NCBI GenBank assembly: GCA_934569225.1
Contig: CAKTKC010000030.1
Location: forward strand, 1-17,364
Length of the DNA stretch: 17,364 nt
Source: an uncultured Oscillospiraceae bacterium
Lineage (GTDB): Bacteria; Bacillota; Clostridia; Oscillospirales; Oscillospiraceae
Direction: 5' to 3'
Below, one piece after another: positions 14,044 through 17,364 of this stretch. Every line of letters begins with the position of its first letter. Position 1 is the stretch's first letter. A program made the translations under genes and the position numbers. A model generated the notes under the pieces. It made no database searches. It worked only from the letters and a program-made list of their open reading frames with translations, and was not told where the DNA came from.

Positions 14044-14811
14044 TCACAGGCCGATAGACTGCATGATCCCCCGCAGCGCGACCTTCATGGGATCGCTGTC
14101 CGGGAGCTTCGCGGACGGATTTCCGTCGCAGTCGCAACGGTAGACCGCCTCGTCGTGAGGCAGGACGCCGAAGAGCTTGAGACCGTGCTTTTCGATCTCG
14201 GCGCGGATGCCGTCGTCCAGCTTTCCCTCCGGCGCACGGTTGATGATCAGCCCCATCTGTCCTGGATTGAGATTCATCTCGTCGATCATTTCGGCAATTC
14301 TCGCCACGGCCTGAACGCCCCGGCGGGAGCAGTCGGAAATCAGAAGCATGGTGTCCACATGGGGAAGCGTCCCCCGGGCGATATGCTCCAGCCCCGCCTC
14401 GTTGTCCATGACCACGTAGGAATAGTTGGGCAGATATTTGGCCAGCTGGGATTGCAGCACGCCGTTGACATAGCAGTAGCAGCCCTTGCCCTGGGTGCGG
14501 CCCATGACCAGCATGTCGAAATCGTCGTCTTCGATCAAGGCGTCGCCGAACTTCATTTCCGCGTAGTCCGCCTTGGTCATGCCCTTGGGAATGGTGCCCT
14601 TCAGCTCTGCCTGTGCCATCTCCTCGCGAATCTGGCCGAGAGAGGTCTCCACCTCCACACCCAGAACCTCGTTCAGGTTGGAATTGGCGTCGGCGTCCAC
14701 CACAAGGACGGGGCCGCGCTTCTTTGCGCACAGGTAATCGATGATCATGCCGCAGGTAGTGGTTTTGCCCACGCCGCCCTTGCCGGCAACGGCAATGGTA
14801 TGAGGTGCCAT
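14044..14811 (-). CDS. cooC: CooC/AcsF-type nickel-insertion ATPase
   Basis: This is a MinD-like P-loop ATPase (255 aa) of the CooC family, which helps insert nickel into CO dehydrogenase or, for the AcsF type, into the A-cluster of acetyl-CoA synthase. The deviant Walker A motif GKGGVGKTT lies at 10-18, VVDADANSN at 37-45 and the CooC-typical Cys111-Tyr-Cys113 motif (Cys112/Cys114 in characterised CooC1), which binds metal at the dimer interface. The start at 14811 has AAGGAG (14821-14826). Earlier in-frame codons translate the leader hairpins. It is the first gene of the cluster. With acsB but no CODH gene nearby, an AcsF-type role in maturing AcsB is the more likely one. Confidence 0.92.
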   Translation of the reverse strand: MAPHTIAVAGKGGVGKTTTCGMIIDYLCAKKRGPVLVVDADANSNLNEVLGVEVETSLGQIREEMAQAELKGTIPKGMTKADYAEMKFGDALIEDDDFDMLVMGRTQGKGCYCYVNGVLQSQLAKYLPNYSYVVMDNEAGLEHIARGTLPHVDTMLLISDCSRRGVQAVARIAEMIDEMNLNPGQMGLIINRAPEGKLDDGIRAEIEKHGLKLFGVLPHDEAVYRCDCDGNPSAKLPDSDPMKVALRGIMQSIGL

Positions 14812-15025
14812 AGTCTGGTTCTCCTTAAAAGTGGTTTTGCGAAACGCGGATCCGGGAGCAGCCCCTCCCGCGTTTGTCTCCCTCCCGGAAATCGGAAAGG
14901 AACGATCGACGGTGCCGAATTTCGTCCATACAGGCCGCGTCACCACGCGCATTCAAGGCTCGGGAGCCGTTTTTGACTGCGGATGGTGACCTTGCCCTAC
15001 GGGCGCACTTCGCCCATATCGATAC
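14812..15025 (-). promoter_or_regulatory. Long structured leader upstream of cooC
   Basis: About 210 bases separate the predicted transcription start from the cooC start. They contain AAACGCGG (14842-14849) paired with CCGCGTTT (14868-14875), GCGT/ACGC at 14937-14948 and GGCTC/GAGCC at 14957-14968. Two mutually exclusive hairpins share the bases GGGC at 15001-15004: GCCC/GGGC (14994-15004) and GGGCG/CGCCC (15001-15015). The arrangement could allow switching. No cobalamin, T-box or other riboswitch consensus was recognised, and part of the leader may be an interspersed repeat. Confidence 0.4.
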
Positions 15026-15031
15026 CAACTT

Positions 15032-15060
15032 ATCGTATCACATATGCCATCTAAATTCAA
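15032..15060 (-). promoter_or_regulatory. Sigma-A type promoter for the acs cluster
   Basis: On the minus strand TTGAAT (15060-15055), a 17-base spacer and TACGAT (15037-15032), with an extended TGA directly before the -10 box. It lies upstream of cooC, after the last bases of the small gene at 15135. It is the only convincing promoter found for the cooC-acsD-acsC/E genes. Confidence 0.7.
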
Positions 15061-15134
15061 CCCATAATTTGCGAATTTTTTCAGAAAACTTGCCCAACTT
15101 TCATTTATCCGACGGCTGCAATTGGGTATTTTTG

Positions 15135-15362
15135 TTATACCGGCGTGAACACGTACTTCTGGATCAGGCCGTCCACCACCGCGTGGATGGTCACGCTGCC
15201 GCCCGCGCCTTTTTCCGTGGAAAATTCCACGGTTTTCCCCTTCAGGCGGCTGCGGAGGTATTCCTCCGGGTCATCGCATTCCACCTCTTCAAAGAAGACG
15301 TCCCGCATCTGGTTGTTGCGGCAAAGGTTTTTGATCTCGTAAACCAGCTCGTATTCTGCCAT
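15135..15362 (-). CDS. Small protein of unknown function (75 aa)
   Basis: The start at 15362 has a GGGGGA-type ribosome binding site (near 15371-15377) and a good promoter upstream. The product is soluble and acidic, with an N-terminal YELVYEIKNLCRNN segment, a FFEEVECDDPEEYLRSRLKG middle, and a C-terminal part that looks like beta strands (VEFSTEKGAGGSVTIHAVVDGLIQKYVF). I do not recognise a family. Cysteines at about 14 and 29 do not form a metal motif. It lies upstream of and on the same strand as the acs cluster, but the cooC promoter separates it. Confidence 0.75.
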   Translation of the reverse strand: MAEYELVYEIKNLCRNNQMRDVFFEEVECDDPEEYLRSRLKGKTVEFSTEKGAGGSVTIHAVVDGLIQKYVFTPV

Positions 15363-15415
15363 AAAGCGTTTCCCCCTTACAAATCACGGCTCTGCCCGGC
15401 CGGGTCGTTTCCTTA

Positions 15416-15444
15416 AATATAGCACATCCGATGCTTTTCCTCAA
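15416..15444 (-). promoter_or_regulatory. Promoter for the 75-residue gene
   Basis: On the minus strand TTGAGG (15444-15439), a 17-base spacer and TATATT (15421-15416), 54 bases upstream of the start codon. It is divergent from the tRNA promoter beginning at 15474. Confidence 0.7.
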
Positions 15445-15473
15445 CCGGGATTCCCTTTTCCGACAAAAAATGG

Positions 15474-15502
15474 TTGCTTTTTTCAGGCGGCTCTGCTATA
15501 AT
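15474..15502 (+). promoter_or_regulatory. Promoter for tRNA-Gly
   Basis: TTGCTT (15474-15479), 17 bases, and a perfect TATAAT (15497-15502) stand ten bases before the first tRNA base. This fits a start a few bases upstream of the mature 5' end. Confidence 0.85.
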
Positions 15503-15512
15503 GCACCTGTAC

Positions 15513-15586
15513 GCAGGATTCGTACATCGGTAGTACAACAGCTTCCCAAGCTGTGAAGGCGGGTTCGACTCCCGTATCCTGCTCCA
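15513..15586 (+). tRNA. tRNA-Gly (anticodon CCC)
   Basis: A complete cloverleaf of 74 bases can be drawn. The acceptor stem is GCAGGAT with ATCCTGC, the D stem GTAC/GTAC, and the anticodon stem ACAGC/GCTGT around the loop TTCCCAA. A four-base variable loop follows, then a T arm GCGGG/CCCGT with loop TTCGACT, discriminator T and an encoded CCA. The anticodon CCC reads GGG codons. It has its own promoter and a downstream terminator. Confidence 0.96.
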
Positions 15587-15645
15587 TTGGACGCAAATCC
15601 GAACACAATTACCGTTGTGGGAATGGTTTTCATCCAAACCAGAAG

Positions 15646-15681
15646 ACACGCCCTGCCTTAGTTGGCAGGGCGTGTTCTTTT
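15646..15681 (+). terminator. Intrinsic terminator of the tRNA gene
   Basis: ACACGCCCTGCC (15646-15657) and GGCAGGGCGTGT (15664-15675) form a perfect 12-base stem with a six-base loop, followed by TCTTTT. It also lies just beyond the stop of the convergent minus-strand gene at 15687, where it could work weakly in the other direction. Confidence 0.9.
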
Positions 15682-15686
15682 ACCCG

Positions 15687-16286
15687 TCAAAAGTTTTCCT
15701 CGATCAGCGCCCGGAACGCGTCCCGGGAAAGCGGATCCGTCACGGAAATGGAGTAGGCGTAGCTTCCGTCCGTCCAGATGGCCAGACTGTACGCGCCGTC
15801 GTTGCCCTTCAGGGTCACGGCGTTTCCGGAAATTTCCAGTGTTTCCTCCTGTGCGTACACATTGTAATCGCCGGAATTGTCCTCCGTTCCGGGGGATTTG
15901 CGGTAGCACAGGCTGTCGGTGCCGCCGAAATACTGAACCTCCGCCAGGTTGTCCCAATAGGACACATATTCCGTGCGCTCCACCGTAAAGGGAACGCCCG
16001 TCAGCTTCTCCAGGGGAATACCCGTTTTTTCGGTCAGCGCTTCCAGGCTGTCCACGGTGTCGATCTGGGCGACCGCCATCATTCCCTGCTCAGGCGGGTC
16101 GGCCTGCTTCGGCTTCCAGACGTACCAGCAGCACACCACAATGGCAAGGCAGGCCGCCAACGTAAACAGACGCCGGGTCAGCTGACGCTTCTTCTGCTTT
16201 GCCCGTTTTGCTTCCACATTGTGGAGGACTCGCTGCCGCATTTCCGGCGTCACTTCGATTTTATCCATGATCTGCTCATACTTCAA
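15687..16286 (-). CDS. Membrane-anchored DUF4367-like protein, putative anti-sigma factor
   Basis: This 199-residue protein has a basic cytoplasmic N-terminal part (about 1-39). A single membrane segment follows at about 40-57 (LFTLAACLAIVVCCWYVW), then an extracytoplasmic domain. The end of that domain (VTLKGNDGAYSLAIWTDGSYAYSISV ... ALIEENF) resembles DUF4367, a domain found in proteins partnered with ECF-type sigma factors. It overlaps the upstream sigma gene by 11 bases, the usual layout for a sigma and anti-sigma pair. No ZAS zinc motif (HxxxCxxC) is visible, so inhibition of the sigma factor is inferred from context and topology. The inducing signal is unknown. Confidence 0.75.
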   Translation of the reverse strand: MKYEQIMDKIEVTPEMRQRVLHNVEAKRAKQKKRQLTRRLFTLAACLAIVVCCWYVWKPKQADPPEQGMMAVAQIDTVDSLEALTEKTGIPLEKLTGVPFTVERTEYVSYWDNLAEVQYFGGTDSLCYRKSPGTEDNSGDYNVYAQEETLEISGNAVTLKGNDGAYSLAIWTDGSYAYSISVTDPLSRDAFRALIEENF

Positions 16287-16866
16287 AGTCGTAGCCCTCC
16301 TGTAAAATGGTTTTCAGCTTCTCCCTGCCCCGGCGAAGGTCGGAACGGACAGTGGACGGATTCCGCCCCAGAATCTTTGCGATTTCCTCTGTGGAATAGC
16401 CCTCGTAATAGTGCAGGTGGATCACCTCCCGGAACTGCACCGGCAATTCCTTCACCGCGTCCCAGACGAAGGACAGGTCCTCCCGCCCTTCCTCCGCCAG
16501 CTCGTCACTCAGCTCGTCAGAGGTTCGGAGGGCGTTGTACTCGATGCGGTTCTTGCTCAGATTCGCCGCCACCCGCAGAAGCCAAGCCTTCTTGTGTTCC
16601 TCGCTTTCAAAGTTGGGAGCGGCGGTCAGCAGCTTCAGAAGCGTGTCCTGCAAGACTTCCTCCGCATCCGCCATGTTATGGAGATAACTGTAGGCGCAGC
16701 GCAGAATCGCGTTTCCGTATTTGTCCAGAGCATCCGCCGCCATCTGCCCCGCCCGGTCATCCGCCTTCGTCTGCTGCTTTTCCTGCGGGATCAGCCGAAG
16801 GGCAAACGCGTACAGCCGCCCCAGAAGCCGCCACCACAGGGGCATGGGAATTGCTATTGCTTCCAT
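16276..16866 (-). CDS. RNA polymerase sigma factor, sigma-70/ECF-like
   Basis: This 196-residue alternative sigma factor has region 2 at about 48-110 (YGNAILRCAYSYLHNMADAEEVLQDT) and region 4 at about 136-186, with a helix-turn-helix (YSTEEIAKILGRNPSTVRSDLRRGREKL). The start at 16866 has an AAAGGAAC ribosome binding site. This start gives about 40 extra residues before region 2, including a hydrophobic, Trp-rich stretch (MPLWWRLLGRLYAFALRLIP), which ECF factors do not normally have. An internal Met42 would give a standard length but has a weak ribosome binding site. It is cotranscribed with the downstream putative anti-sigma gene. Confidence 0.9.
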   Translation of the reverse strand: MEAIAIPMPLWWRLLGRLYAFALRLIPQEKQQTKADDRAGQMAADALDKYGNAILRCAYSYLHNMADAEEVLQDTLLKLLTAAPNFESEEHKKAWLLRVAANLSKNRIEYNALRTSDELSDELAEEGREDLSFVWDAVKELPVQFREVIHLHYYEGYSTEEIAKILGRNPSTVRSDLRRGREKLKTILQEGYDFEV

Positions 16867-16924
16867 TCCAGAGGTTCCTTTCTTTTCTGAAATCCGTTTT
16901 CCGCCGTTTTATACGAGTTTTTTA

Positions 16925-17289
16925 TAAAACGCTTAAAAGCGTTTCAGCATGTCAAAAAAGCCTCGCAGAGTTTGCCGCCCGCAGGCGGCAAATAAAGTCA
17001 GATCATTTTCTGCCGGGGCGTGTACCTGGCAGAAAAAACCTTACAGGCTGCAAGTGTGCGAGTTGTCCGCCAAAGGCGGACAAGGAGTGCGCGCGGCAGA
17101 CTGCAATTCTCTTGTCAAAAAAGGCCGTTGGCCTTTTTTGACAGTCTGAAACGCTTAAAAGCGTTTCATTAGGCCGCAGGATTGCGGCCAGCGGCCACTG
17201 CCGCTAAAAAACGAAGTCAATACATTTCTTACCGCCGCCCAGGCGGTCTGCCGTGTAACGGCAGAATAAAATGATGAAATCATTTTATT
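16925..17289. repeat. Dense array of about eleven different hairpins
   Basis: Nothing here codes for protein. Consecutive perfect inverted repeats occur at 16927-16944, 16971-16992, 17006-17036, 17063-17083, 17113-17143, 17147-17168, 17172-17189, 17190-17205, 17231-17247, 17248-17264 and 17265-17289, with arms of 6 to 14 bases. The 18-base palindrome AAACGCTTAAAAGCGTTT occurs twice (16927 and 17149). The hairpin sequences otherwise differ, so this is not a CRISPR or simple tandem repeat. Some arms look like terminators; the density is far above what transcription ends require. Confidence 0.85.
17113..17143. terminator. Bidirectional terminator-like hairpin within the array
   Basis: Perfect 14-base arms TGTCAAAAAAGGCC (17113-17126) and GGCCTTTTTTGACA (17130-17143) enclose a three-base loop. 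The GC-rich stem tip followed by six T on each strand gives the classic intrinsic terminator form in both directions. Confidence 0.75.
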
Positions 17290-17364
17290 AGAGCCTATCT
17301 GAAAATAAAGTATTCTTGTGCTATTTCAACAAAATCCAAATGGAAGCGAGATGGACAAACGCAA

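Noticed and set aside
14812..15031. Cobalamin riboswitch upstream of the corrinoid genes
   Set aside because: It was a natural expectation, but I could not find the conserved B12-box-type sequence in the leader.
16925..17289. CRISPR array or integron attC array
   Set aside because: The hairpins differ in sequence and length, with no constant repeat and spacer pattern and no integrase or cas gene nearby.

Overview
The window looks like chromosomal DNA from a low-abundance or uncultured anaerobic member of the Clostridia, most likely a gut-type Oscillospiraceae relative. That placement is inference. It rests on a bacterial-type Wood-Ljungdahl (acetyl-CoA synthase) cluster, a Clostridia-type mobilizable element (D5-like primase, MobV relaxase, large serine recombinase), strong AGGAGG-type ribosome binding sites, and GC-rich intergenic DNA full of short hairpins.

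Layout. (1) Positions 1-4975, plus strand: the right-hand part of an integrative mobilizable element. It holds a truncated D5/P4-type primase-helicase, a palindromic repeat block that could be a replication origin, two small helix-turn-helix-like proteins, a MobV relaxase, a small SHOCT-like protein and, last, a large serine recombinase with its own promoter and an inverted repeat over the -35 box. (2) Positions 4978-15060, minus strand: the acetyl-CoA synthase cluster. In transcription order it is a promoter, a long structured leader, cooC/acsF-type ATPase, acsD, an acsC-acsE fusion, acsB, acsV (RACo), a YaeR-like glyoxalase-fold protein and a DUF3786 protein. (3) Positions 15135-15444: a small unknown gene with its own promoter. 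(4) Positions 15474-15681, plus strand: tRNA-Gly(CCC) with promoter and terminator. (5) Positions 15687-16866, minus strand: an ECF-like sigma factor and a membrane-anchored DUF4367-like putative anti-sigma protein. (6) Positions 16925-17289: about eleven different perfect hairpins packed end to end with no gene.

How the genes work together: methyl-tetrahydrofolate donates its methyl group to the cobalt of the corrinoid iron-sulfur protein (AcsC/AcsD). The AcsE activity does this transfer, and here it is fused to the C-terminus of AcsC. AcsB joins methyl, CO and CoA into acetyl-CoA, AcsV reductively reactivates oxidised corrinoid, and the CooC/AcsF ATPase matures the nickel site. The CO dehydrogenase subunit (acsA) is absent from the window.

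The most notable observation is the single 756-residue polypeptide combining the large corrinoid protein subunit with its methyltransferase. All Fe-S cysteines of the first half and all three pterin-site residues of the second half are retained. Next come the hairpin array at the right edge, the structured spacers inside the acs cluster, and the candidate origin and operator sites of the mobile element.
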